Source of the DNA: Streptomyces sp. Y2F8-2
GTDB lineage: Bacteria; Actinomycetota; Actinomycetes; Streptomycetales; Streptomycetaceae
Length of the DNA: 64,000 bases
Direction of reading: 5' to 3'
Assembly: GCF_014905555.1 (NCBI RefSeq)
Contig: NZ_BNGS01000012.1
Coordinates: 243,397 to 307,396 of the forward strand
Both the position numbers and the translations under genes were made by a program. Of the stretch, positions 26,095 to 34,219 are shown piece by piece (positions within the stretch are counted from its first letter, which is position 1; every line of letters begins with the position of its first letter). The notes under the pieces were generated by a model, which worked only from the letters and a program-made list of their open reading frames with translations, made no database searches and had not been told where the DNA came from.

Positions 26095-26652
26095 ATGCCC
26101 CATCTTGCGCTGTACACATTCGGCGTCCTGAAGTCACCTCTCGCCGATCCCGCACCTCTCACGCGCGAGTTCTACGACAGCGGTGAGGCCGTCTATCGGA
26201 AGATCAGTCAGCACCCCGGGTACCTCGCGCGTGCTGAAGCGGCGGACGGTGACCGGGGCATGCTCTTCGGGGCGGACTGGGGTGCATGGGGAGAGTTCGC
26301 CGTACCGACCTGGTACGGCAAGGGCCGTACGGTGGAGACCACCGCCCTGGCCGCGACCCTCTCACTCTGGACCGACCTGCGCCCCGCCTTCGACGCCGTC
26401 TACACCGGTCTGCACCGTGAGGCGCTGAACAGGCGTTACGACTGGTTCGAGAGGACAGGACACCCGAGTTACGTGTTCTGGTGGGTCTCCGACGACGTGA
26501 TACCCACCTGGCAGGACGGGGTTTCCAGGCTGGAGCACCTCCACGACCACGGCTCCGCGCCGCACGCCTTCACCTTCCACCACTCGTTCGCCCCGGACGG
26601 AACTCCGACCAGGATCAAAGGCATCGGGCCGAAGAGCGACCAGGTTCGCTGA
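26095..26652 (+). CDS. DUF3291 domain protein
   Basis: This 185-residue protein begins MPHLALYTFGVLKSPL and contains WGEFAVPTWY, YVFWWVSDDVIPTW and a C-terminal FTFHHSF segment. These match DUF3291 proteins, a monooxygenase-like ferredoxin fold of unknown function. GGGAGA lies just upstream of ATG 26095. It sits alone between two transposase relics, which suggests horizontal arrival or local rearrangement. Confidence 0.8.
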   Translation: MPHLALYTFGVLKSPLADPAPLTREFYDSGEAVYRKISQHPGYLARAEAADGDRGMLFGADWGAWGEFAVPTWYGKGRTVETTALAATLSLWTDLRPAFDAVYTGLHREALNRRYDWFERTGHPSYVFWWVSDDVIPTWQDGVSRLEHLHDHGSAPHAFTFHHSFAPDGTPTRIKGIGPKSDQVR

Positions 26653-26653
26653 C

Positions 26654-26935
26654 AAGGAAGCCTGCCGTGGCCGTCGGTGATCAGGTGGTGCTTGGAGCCG
26701 GCCCGTCCCCGGTCAACTGGCGACGGGCCCGTCCGGAGCCCCCTTTTAACGCTCTGACGTGGCTGGAGTCCACGACCGCCCCCGACCAGTCGAGGCGGGC
26801 GGCGGCATTCAGCTCGGCCAGCAGCACCTCGTGCAGGTGTTCCTACTGGATGCCGGTATGCAGCACAAACAGGATCCCGCACAGCGCCTGCCGGTCCGGG
26901 ACCGGCTTGCGGCCCGGGTACCTGAACGCGCATGC
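26654..26935 (-). pseudogene. IS5-type transposase relic
   Basis: Three pieces of an IS5/IS112-like transposase appear in different minus-strand frames. FRYPGRKPVPDRQALCGILF comes first and ends at a stop after LHTGIQ. LDWSGAVVDSSHVRALKGG follows and contains the first DDE aspartate. TGPSPVDRGRAGSKHHLITD is last. The downstream catalytic half is absent. A stop, a frameshift and a truncation make it a clear pseudogene. Confidence 0.8.
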
Positions 26936-26970
26936 GCCATCTCCCCGGGGCGGCGCGAACCGGAAGCGCG

Positions 26971-27714
26971 TCACCAGGGCACCGCTCCCTCGTCGTCGAA
27001 GAAGCGGCCCGTCGGCCCGTCGGCCGATACGGTGGCCAGCCGGATCGCGGCGGCTGCGCCCTGCTGGGGGGTGCGCACTCCCCGGAAGCCGTTGAGGTCG
27101 GTCGCCGTGAAGCCGGGGCAGACGGCGTTGATCAGGATGTGGGTGCCGGCCAGTTCCTTGGCGTACTGCACGGTGACGGCGTTGAGGAACGTCTTCGACG
27201 GTGCGTAGGCGATGGAGATGGGGCCCGTCTCGGCGCCCGGCGTGGTCTGAAGCGTGAGGGAGCCGACGCTGCTGGAGACGTTCACAATCCGCGGCGACGG
27301 CGAGCGGCGCAGCAGAGGGAGCAGGGCGTTGGTGACGCGGATGACGCCGATCACGTTGGTCTCCACGGCCGCCCGTACCCGGTTCACGTCGACCGTGGTG
27401 GGCTCCTGCGGTCCGCCGCCGGTGATCCCCGCATTGTTGACGAGCGCGTCGAGCCGCCCGGCCCGCTCCTCCATCAGCCGAGCCGCCGCTGTCACGCTGG
27501 CGTCGTCGGTCACATCCAGCGGCACGCCGAACGCGTCGGCTCCGGCCGCGCGCAGCTTGTCCACAGCGGCCTCGCGCCGCTCCTCGTTCCGCGCGCCGAT
27601 TCCGACGGACCAGCCGAGGGCGCCGAGCCCGGCGGCGATCTCGTACCCGATGCCCTTGTTGGCCCCGGTCACCAGCGCGACCTTGTGGTGGTTCACGGTG
27701 TTCGTCTCACTCAT
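26971..27714 (-). CDS. Short-chain dehydrogenase/reductase
   Basis: This 247-residue SDR has the cofactor motif TGANKGIG at residue about 16, and NNAG near 90. The active-site Tyr and Lys lie in YAPSKTFLN. The Arg of GARNEERRE after strand two suggests NADPH. The segment ending INAVCPGFTATDLN resembles carbonyl-reductase-like SDRs. It is divergent from the LysR gene at 27819, which is probably its regulator. No strong ribosome-binding site is visible before ATG 27714. Confidence 0.9.
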   Translation of the reverse strand: MSETNTVNHHKVALVTGANKGIGYEIAAGLGALGWSVGIGARNEERREAAVDKLRAAGADAFGVPLDVTDDASVTAAARLMEERAGRLDALVNNAGITGGGPQEPTTVDVNRVRAAVETNVIGVIRVTNALLPLLRRSPSPRIVNVSSSVGSLTLQTTPGAETGPISIAYAPSKTFLNAVTVQYAKELAGTHILINAVCPGFTATDLNGFRGVRTPQQGAAAAIRLATVSADGPTGRFFDDEGAVPW

Positions 27715-27769
27715 GACATCGATACTTCGCCCCCGCCGGGCAGGGCGTCCAAGACCGACTGGGTGGACG

Positions 27770-27790
27770 GCGATACCGCCCGGGTATCGC
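27770..27790. promoter_or_regulatory. LysR-type T-N11-A operator
   Basis: GCGATACC (27770-27777) and GGTATCGC (27783-27790) form a perfect dyad. It contains the T-N11-A core typical of LysR-family sites (ATAC-N7-GTAT). It lies between the divergent SDR and LysR genes and overlaps the expected -35 region of the LysR promoter, consistent with autorepression and control of the SDR. Confidence 0.7.
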
Positions 27791-27806
27791 TCCTGGCCAT
27801 CCCGGT

Positions 27807-27812
27807 TAGGCT
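27807..27812 (+). promoter_or_regulatory. -10 element of a probably leaderless LysR mRNA
   Basis: TAGGCT matches the Streptomyces -10 consensus and ends 6 nt before GTG 27819. No ribosome-binding site fits in between, so the transcript probably starts at the GTG. Confidence 0.55.
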
Positions 27813-27818
27813 GGCGGG

Positions 27819-28667
27819 GTGGAGACACGTGAGCTGCGGTACTTCGTCGCGGTCGCCGAAGAGCTGCACTTCGGCCGGGCCGCGCAGCGGCTCGGGATCG
27901 CCCAACCCCCGCTGTCGCGGGCGATCGGCGGGCTCGAACGGCGCCTGGGCACCCTCCTGCTGGAGCGCGGCAGCCGGGGTGTCGCCCTGACCGGGGCAGG
28001 GGCGGTGCTGCTGCGGGAGGCGCGGGCGGCGCTGGACGCCGTCGAGGCCGCCGAACGGCGCACCCGCCGGGCCGCCCTCGCGGCGACCGGCCGCCCCGCC
28101 GTGGTCCTGGCCGCGAAGGCGGGCGCCTCCGGTGAACTGCTGGCGAAACTCCTCGACGCCTACGCCGCAGAGCCCGGCGCCGTCGCCGTGGACGTCGTGC
28201 TGTGCGGACCGGGCGAGCAGGCACGGTTGCTGCACGACGGCCGGGCCGACGTAGCCCTGCTGCATCGGCCATTCGACGACACGGCCGGCTTCGACACCGA
28301 GGACCTGCACTCCGAGGGTCAGGTCGCGATCCTCCCGGCGGGCCACCCTCTCAGCGCCCGCCCCCACGTGCGGCTCGCCGAGGTCACCGACCTTCCCGAC
28401 CTGCCCCTGCCCCGCTGGCCTCGCCCTGACGGCACCTTCCCGGACGGCCCCGGACCGCAGGTGCGCGACCACACGCAACTCACCCAGCTCATCGCCCTCG
28501 GCCGGGCCTGCGCGGTTGTGCCGGAGTCGGGCCGCACCGGCCTGCGCGAGGACCTCACCGCCGTACCGGTCCCCGACGCCCCCCACGTCACCACGGTCAT
28601 CGCCTGGCCCCCACACAGCCGCTCAACGGCGGTCGCGGGGCTGGTCCGCGCCGCCACTGCCCTGTGA
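27819..28667 (+). CDS. LysR-family transcriptional regulator
   Basis: This 282-residue LysR protein begins VETRELRYFVAVAEELHFGR. HTH residues continue AAQRLGIAQPPLSRAIGGLE, the classical recognition helix. The effector domain is Ala-rich and slightly short. It is divergent from the SDR gene, with a perfect T-N11-A dyad between them. The likely target is the SDR and itself; the effector is unknown. Confidence 0.92.
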   Translation: METRELRYFVAVAEELHFGRAAQRLGIAQPPLSRAIGGLERRLGTLLLERGSRGVALTGAGAVLLREARAALDAVEAAERRTRRAALAATGRPAVVLAAKAGASGELLAKLLDAYAAEPGAVAVDVVLCGPGEQARLLHDGRADVALLHRPFDDTAGFDTEDLHSEGQVAILPAGHPLSARPHVRLAEVTDLPDLPLPRWPRPDGTFPDGPGPQVRDHTQLTQLIALGRACAVVPESGRTGLREDLTAVPVPDAPHVTTVIAWPPHSRSTAVAGLVRAATAL

Positions 28668-29517
28668 CCGACGGCGGTGAACGCCGGGACACCATGCTGG
28701 ATTTCGGGGACAGCGTCCGGTCTGCCATCAGCTCCCGACACATCGTGCGGTACGAGGTGACTGGCCGGCACCGGCGTTGCCGGAACCACAGCCAGGCTCC
28801 GACGCGAAGTGACAACAAGCCTGCCTTGGCGACACCTGTCGCGCCTCGGCTCACCACCAGGACCGATCACCGTACGACAACGGCAGCGAGACGGCGCCGC
28901 CCGGCTCGAGTTGAGGTCACTCGCCCGTCTCCTCGAGCGGCCGGCGGCGGCCTGCGTGCGGCACGAGGGAGCGCGCCTGAGCCGGCCCGGAGAACTGGGT
29001 GCCATGGTTGTGGTTTCAGCCACCGCGGAACGTGCCGAGCAGGTCGAGGAACTGGTGAGCGCGGCGTCCGTACAGAACCGCAAGGATGACAATGCCGACA
29101 GTTGGCGGACCCCGTCCAGGAGCTGGGTGGAGTCACGCTCGCTCATGCTGCGCCGGGCGCCCTTGCCCGTGGAGTGGGAGCGAAGGCACAGGCGGGTGGG
29201 CGGCCCGGGCCGCGTGGCGATCAGTCCGGCCACGGACAGGCGTCCGGAACGCCGTCCGCTGATGGTCACCTGCAAAGGTGATGCCGTGTCGGCCCCAGGT
29301 TCGTCCCTTGGGCGGCCTACGAGTGAAGCCGGCTTCCGTCACACACGGTGGCGGTTCCAGTGCGGTTCCCGTGACCTGCCCGCCGCCGAGTGGTGGCCCG
29401 GGTAACCGCCTTTCGGGTGAATCTGCCGCCTGTCTGCGGTGGCGGCCGACGGCTGTGGCAGACGATCGCAGATGGCCTGGCACATCTGTCCGTACCGTCG
29501 TCCGCCGGGAGTACGCC
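28668..29517. other. 850-bp gene-poor region before hypX
   Basis: Open frames here lack recognisable domains, good ribosome-binding sites or typical third-position bias. I report no gene. The promoter of the hyp operon should lie in the last 150 bp. Confidence 0.5.
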
Positions 29518-31242
29518 GTGCACATCCTGCTCGTGGCCAGCGCGTTCAACAGCCTCACCCAGCGCGTCCATGCCGAACTGCGCGACCGCGGCCACACCGT
29601 CGCGGTGGAACTCGCCCTGCCCGACGGTTCGCTGAGCGAGGCGGTACGGCGGCACTCCCCCCAACTCGTTCTAGCGCCCCTGCTGAAGACGGCGGTCCCC
29701 CGCGAGGTGTGGGCGGCGTACCCGTGCTTCATCGTCCACCCGGGGCCCGTCGGCGACCGGGGGCCGTCCTCCCTCGACTGGGCCGTCCAGGAGGGCGCCG
29801 AGCGCTGGGGTGTGACGGTCCTCCAGGCGGAGGAGGAGATGGACGCCGGTGACGTGTGGGCGTCCGTCGCCTGCCCCCTCCCGCCGCTGTCCAAGAGCGA
29901 CCTGTACCGGGGCGAGATCGCCGACGCGGCCCTCGCCGCCGTCCTGCTCGCCGTCGAGCGCTTCGCCTCCGGGACCCACACACCCGTGCGCCAGGACACG
30001 TCGCGGCCCCGTCCGTATCTGGACCAGAGCGTGCGGCGCATCGACTGGGACACCGACACGACCGACACCGTCCTGCGCAAGTTGCGCGCGGCCGACTCGC
30101 AACCCGGCGTGCTGGACGTGCTGCTCGGCGAGGAGTGGTACCTGCACGGCGGGCACCCCGACAACGGCCTGCGCGGTGCCCCCGGGGAGCTGCTCGCCAC
30201 CCGGGCCGGGGCGATCTGCCGGGCGACATGCGACGGCGCGGTGTGGATCCCCGAGCTGCGACGGCGGCGCCAACCCGGGCAGCCGCGCTCGGTCAAGCTC
30301 CCCGCCGTGCAGGCCCTCGGCGACCGGCTGCCCCCGCTGCCCGAGCTGCCCGTCCCGCCGGGCGCGCGGTGGCCCACCTGGACGGACATCCGCTACCGGG
30401 AGGAGGGCGGCGTCGGCTTCCTCTCGTTCTCCTTCCCGGGCGGCGCGATGAGCACCACGCAGTGCCGGCGCCTTCTGGACGCCTACCGCCAGGCCTGCGC
30501 GCGCCCCACCTCGGTGCTGGTGCTCGGCGGGCAGCGGGACTTCTTCTCCAACGGGATCCACCTGGGCGTCATCGAGGCGGCCGAGGACCCGGCGGCCGAG
30601 TCCTGGGCGAACATCAACGCCATCGACGACCTGGTCGAGGCGGTCCTGACGACCACGGACCGGCTGGTGGTCGCCGCACTCGCGGGCAACGCGGCGGCGG
30701 GCGGCGCGATGCTGGCCCTGGCCGCCGACGAGGTGTGGTGCCGCTCCGGTTGTGTACTGAACCCGCACTACCGGCTGATGGGCCTCACCGGCTCGGAGTA
30801 CTGGACGTACACGTTGCCCCGCCGGGTGGGCGCCGCCGCGGCCGACCGCATCGTGCGCGAGGCGCTGCCGATGAGCGCCGCCGGCGCCCTCGGCCTCGGG
30901 CTCGTCGACCGGGTGATCGAGTGCGCGCCGCAGGACTTCGCCGCGGAGGCCGGCCGGCTGGCGGCACGGCTGGCGTCGCTACCGGGGACACGCGCACGGA
31001 TCGCGACGAAGAAGGAGGCACTGGAGCGCCAGGAGAGCACCGAGCCCTTGTCCGCCTTCAGGGAACGGGAGCTGGCCGCGATGCACCGCGTCTTCCACGA
31101 CCCGGACGCCCCCTACCACGCACTGAGACGCGCCTTCGTCCGCAAGGAGAAGCCGTTGTGCACGCCCCCGCACCTGGCCCAGGCCACCGGCCCCCGCACC
31201 ACGGCGGAACCCGTCCGGTCCGCCGACGAGCGCACTTCGTAG
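29518..31242 (+). CDS. hypX: Hydrogenase maturation protein HypX
   Basis: This 574-residue fusion has two parts. The N-terminal formyltransferase-like domain (residues about 1-270) begins VHILLVASAFNSLTQRVHAE and has the HPGPVGDRGPSSLDWA block (HxSLLP equivalent). The C-terminal enoyl-CoA-hydratase-like domain (about 285-540) has NAAAGGAMLALAADEVW and the oxyanion-hole region. HypX makes the active-site CO ligand of [NiFe]-hydrogenases under air from formyl-tetrahydrofolate. Its presence implies an enzyme matured aerobically. GTG 29518 has GGGAG 7 nt upstream. First gene of the hyp operon. Confidence 0.92.
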   Translation: MHILLVASAFNSLTQRVHAELRDRGHTVAVELALPDGSLSEAVRRHSPQLVLAPLLKTAVPREVWAAYPCFIVHPGPVGDRGPSSLDWAVQEGAERWGVTVLQAEEEMDAGDVWASVACPLPPLSKSDLYRGEIADAALAAVLLAVERFASGTHTPVRQDTSRPRPYLDQSVRRIDWDTDTTDTVLRKLRAADSQPGVLDVLLGEEWYLHGGHPDNGLRGAPGELLATRAGAICRATCDGAVWIPELRRRRQPGQPRSVKLPAVQALGDRLPPLPELPVPPGARWPTWTDIRYREEGGVGFLSFSFPGGAMSTTQCRRLLDAYRQACARPTSVLVLGGQRDFFSNGIHLGVIEAAEDPAAESWANINAIDDLVEAVLTTTDRLVVAALAGNAAAGGAMLALAADEVWCRSGCVLNPHYRLMGLTGSEYWTYTLPRRVGAAAADRIVREALPMSAAGALGLGLVDRVIECAPQDFAAEAGRLAARLASLPGTRARIATKKEALERQESTEPLSAFRERELAAMHRVFHDPDAPYHALRRAFVRKEKPLCTPPHLAQATGPRTTAEPVRSADERTS

Positions 31243-31265
31243 CCGGCACCACCGGAAGGACCGCC

Positions 31266-32456
31266 ATGAGCGTGACCGTGTTCGCCCCGCAGCTGGAGGC
31301 CCGCTTCGCCCTCGCCCGGAAGGTGGCGGACGCCGTCCTCTTCGAGGGCTGCCCGCTCCATCCGTACCGGGCCGCCGCCCCCGGCGCCCGGCTGCGCAGG
31401 CAGTGCGGGGTGCTCGTACCGCCCGCCTGGGGCGCTGGCAGCGAGGAGTACGACTTCCAGCACACCGAATGCCTGATGGAGCCGGGGCCCGGCGCCACCC
31501 TCGCGGTGGAGCTGCGCTTCCTGCGCGCCCGGCGGCGCACGGTGCAACGGGCGTGCCTCGACGGCGAGTTCGAGACGATGCCCGAACTCCGGGTGGGCGA
31601 AAGGCTCCTGGTGTCCTGCGACGAGGGCACCCAGGAGCGCGTCGAGGCGGTCGTCACCGTGGACGAGCTCACCGACGGTGACGGGGTCATCGTCGCCTTC
31701 GGCCGCCGCGCGGGGGAGGAGTACGAACAGATCCTCGACGAGGATGGCCGGGTCGCCGGCCGAACGGTCCGCCGGGGGGAAGAGATCCGCGGTCTGCTGC
31801 GGCTGTCTGCACACCGGCTCGAGGGGCCCTGCCCGCTCCTGCGACTCACCGCCGTGGTCGAGAACACCAGCGTCTGGGCGCCCGAGGCCGGGGAGAGCGC
31901 CGACCGGGGCGCGGCACTGCCGCACTCCCTGGTCTCCACTCATCTGCTGATGGGGCTGAGCGCCGGCTCCTTCCTGTCGATGAGCGATCCCCCCGAGTGG
32001 GCCCGGGCCGCGATCGCGTCCTGCCGCAATCTGCACACCTGGCCCGTCCTCACCGGCGAACCGGGCCGCGCCGACGTGATGCTGTCCTCACCGGTCGTCC
32101 TGGAGGACCACCCGAGGATCGACCCGCAGGGCGTGCCGCCTGCGGACACGCCGTGGCGGGACCCGGCGGCCGGGCCCGGCGGCGAACCGGAGGGCGGGCG
32201 GATCGTGGTGAGCGGGCGGCCGGTGGGTCCCGGGAGCCGGGTGCGGCTCAACCCGGGGCTGCGGCGCACCGACGCCCAGGACGTGTTCCTGCGGGGCCGC
32301 CCCGCGACCGTCGAGGCCGTGCGGCACGACGTGGACGGCTCGGTCCACCTGGCGGTGACCGTGGACGACGACCCGGGCGCCGACGTCCGCCGCGAGCGGG
32401 GAACCTTCCACTACTTCCGCCTCGACGAGGTCACCCCGCTGGAGGGCCACGTATGA
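31266..32456 (+). CDS. Unknown protein of the hydrogenase-maturation operon
   Basis: This 396-residue soluble protein has no domain I recognise. It lies between hypX and the endopeptidase gene, and its stop overlaps the next start as ATGA. It is homologous to the partial gene at the left edge. Conserved pieces are ADAVLFEG, HTECL near residue 65, and HSLVSTHLLMG then CRNLHTWPVL in the second half. The invariant Cys and His in these segments could bind metal, but this is inference. The C-terminal region, about 90 residues ending in RLDEVTPLEGHV, may be a small beta domain. A hydrogenase-specific assembly or partner role is likely. Confidence 0.85.
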   Translation: MSVTVFAPQLEARFALARKVADAVLFEGCPLHPYRAAAPGARLRRQCGVLVPPAWGAGSEEYDFQHTECLMEPGPGATLAVELRFLRARRRTVQRACLDGEFETMPELRVGERLLVSCDEGTQERVEAVVTVDELTDGDGVIVAFGRRAGEEYEQILDEDGRVAGRTVRRGEEIRGLLRLSAHRLEGPCPLLRLTAVVENTSVWAPEAGESADRGAALPHSLVSTHLLMGLSAGSFLSMSDPPEWARAAIASCRNLHTWPVLTGEPGRADVMLSSPVVLEDHPRIDPQGVPPADTPWRDPAAGPGGEPEGGRIVVSGRPVGPGSRVRLNPGLRRTDAQDVFLRGRPATVEAVRHDVDGSVHLAVTVDDDPGADVRRERGTFHYFRLDEVTPLEGHV

Positions 32457-32995
32457 GCGGCACCGTCCTCGTCGCCGGCATCGGGAACGTCTTCCTCGGG
32501 GACGACGGCTTCGGCGTGGAGACCGTCCAAGCGCTCACCCGGCGCCAACTGCCCGCACACGTCGAGGTGGTGGACATCGGGGTGCGCGGAGTGCACCTCG
32601 CCTACCAGCTCCTCGACGGCTACGACACCCTGATCCTGGTGGACGCCACCGCGCGCGGCGAGGCCCCCGGAACCCTGTACGTCATCGAGCACGACGACAT
32701 GGGCGCCGACGATGTCGAAGTGGCCACGATCGACGGCCACCGGATGACCCCCGACGCCGTACTCGCCCTGCTGAGCACCCTGTGCGCCGGAACCGGAGCC
32801 GAACCGCCGCGCCGCACGCTGGTGGTCGGCTGCGAACCGGCCGCCGTGGAGGAGCGCGTCGGACTGAGCCCGCCCGTGTCCGCTGCGGTCCCCGAGGCCG
32901 TCCGGCTGATCGAGGAGATGCTGTGCGGCGAACGGCGTACGCCGCCGGGCGGCGACGGCGTGCCGGTGCACGGGCCCGGGGTGCCTCACCTCTAA
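32453..32995 (+). CDS. hupD: Hydrogenase maturation endopeptidase (HupD/HyaD family)
   Basis: This 180-residue protease of the M52 family starts VLVAGIGNVFLGDDGFGVE, containing the first nickel-sensing acidic residue. LILVDAT supplies the second, and IDGHRMTP the His ligand. Such enzymes clip the C-terminal peptide of the large subunit after nickel insertion. Each is specific for one hydrogenase, so a matching large subunit should exist elsewhere in the genome. The start overlaps the upstream stop as ATGA. Confidence 0.92.
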   Translation: MSGTVLVAGIGNVFLGDDGFGVETVQALTRRQLPAHVEVVDIGVRGVHLAYQLLDGYDTLILVDATARGEAPGTLYVIEHDDMGADDVEVATIDGHRMTPDAVLALLSTLCAGTGAEPPRRTLVVGCEPAAVEERVGLSPPVSAAVPEAVRLIEEMLCGERRTPPGGDGVPVHGPGVPHL

Positions 32996-33070
32996 TGGTT
33001 CCCGGCGGGCCGCGCACGCGGTCCCCGTCCCCACGGGGCGGGGGTCCGGCCTTCGCCGGGACGGAGACCC

Positions 33071-33466
33071 ATGCACGAGATGTCCATCGCGCTGGCGGTG
33101 ATCGGCCAGGTGGAAGAGGCGGCCGAGCGGGCCGGTGACGTCACGGCGGTGCGTTCGGTGCGGCTCCGGGTGGGGGAACTCGCCGGTGTCGTACCCGACG
33201 CCCTGTCCTTCTGCTTCGAACTGGCCTGCGCCGGGACCCTGCTGGAGGGCGCCGAACTCGTCACCGACGAGGTCCCGGGGCGGGCTCGCTGCGAGCCGTG
33301 CGCGCACGAATGGGCCGTCGGCATGCCGCCCCTGCTGAGCTGCCCGCGGTGCGACGGCGCCGCCATCGACCTGCTGTCGGGCCGCGAACTGCAGATCGTC
33401 AGCGTGCACTGGGAGGACGCCCGGACGCACGCACCCACCCGCGAAACCGTCCCCGAGGAGCGCTGA
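33071..33466 (+). CDS. hypA: Hydrogenase nickel-insertion protein HypA
   Basis: This 131-residue protein starts MHEMSIA, with the nickel-binding His2. The zinc domain has CEPC (about residue 74) and CPRC (about 93). It delivers nickel together with HypB. It is separated from the endopeptidase gene by 75 bp containing a weak GC hairpin, and followed by hypB after 3 bp. Confidence 0.95.
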   Translation: MHEMSIALAVIGQVEEAAERAGDVTAVRSVRLRVGELAGVVPDALSFCFELACAGTLLEGAELVTDEVPGRARCEPCAHEWAVGMPPLLSCPRCDGAAIDLLSGRELQIVSVHWEDARTHAPTRETVPEER

Positions 33467-33469
33467 ACC

Positions 33470-34219
33470 ATGTGCCGAGTGGTCGACCTGCAGCAGGCCG
33501 TGCTCGCCAAGAACGACCAGGCCGCGCACACCCTGCGCGCCGAGCTCGCGGCCCGCGGCACCACCGTCGTCAACCTGCTGTCCAGCCCGGGCAGCGGCAA
33601 GACCGCCCTCCTGGAACGGGAACTGGTGCTGGCCCGGGAGCGGTCCGTGCCGGTCGCGGCGCTCACCGCCGACCTCGCCACCGAGAACGACGCCACACGG
33701 CTGGCGCGTTCGGGCGTTCCGGTCAAGCAGGTCCTCACCGACGGGCTGTGCCACCTGGAGGCCGACATGCTCGCCCGCCACCTCCAGGGATGGCTGCCGG
33801 AGGGGACCCGGCTGCTGTTCGTGGAGAACGTCGGCAACCTCGTCTGCCCGGCCTCCTACGACCTGGGGGAGACGCTGCGCGTCGTCCTCGCCTCCGTGAC
33901 CGAGGGCGAGGACAAGCCGCTGAAGTACCCCACCGCCTTCGGCCTCGCCCACCTGGTGGTGGTCACCAAGACCGACATCGCCGAGGCCGTCGCCTTCGAC
34001 CTGGCGGCGTTCCGTGCGAACGTGGAGCAGGTCAACCCCGGTGTGGAGGTGCTGCTCACCTCCGCCCGCCGGGACCTGGGGCCCGGCGCCCTGCTCGACC
34101 GGGCGCTGGCCGCCGCGGACGGCGCCCCCCTGCACACCCCCGTCATGGCCCGGCCGGCCCACGGCCACACCCATGACCACGCGGACCGCGCCGGCGCCCT
34201 GGCGCAGTCCCGCTCGTGA
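33470..34219 (+). CDS. hypB: Hydrogenase nickel GTPase HypB
   Basis: This 249-residue P-loop GTPase has Walker A SSPGSGKT (about residue 39), a metal-site CHLEADML segment, FVENVGNLVCP, and VVTKTDIAE for guanine recognition. The N-terminal CxxCGC nickel motif and N-terminal His-rich stretch of other HypBs are absent. Instead a His-rich tail (HGHTHDHADR) lies at the C-terminus. The stop overlaps the hypF GTG as GTGA. Confidence 0.95.
   Translation: MCRVVDLQQAVLAKNDQAAHTLRAELAARGTTVVNLLSSPGSGKTALLERELVLARERSVPVAALTADLATENDATRLARSGVPVKQVLTDGLCHLEADMLARHLQGWLPEGTRLLFVENVGNLVCPASYDLGETLRVVLASVTEGEDKPLKYPTAFGLAHLVVVTKTDIAEAVAFDLAAFRANVEQVNPGVEVLLTSARRDLGPGALLDRALAAADGAPLHTPVMARPAHGHTHDHADRAGALAQSRS

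Noticed and set aside
28809..29405. A plus-strand open frame in the gene-poor region before hypX
   Set aside because: No ribosome-binding site, no domain and atypical codon bias; frames on the opposite strand look equally good.
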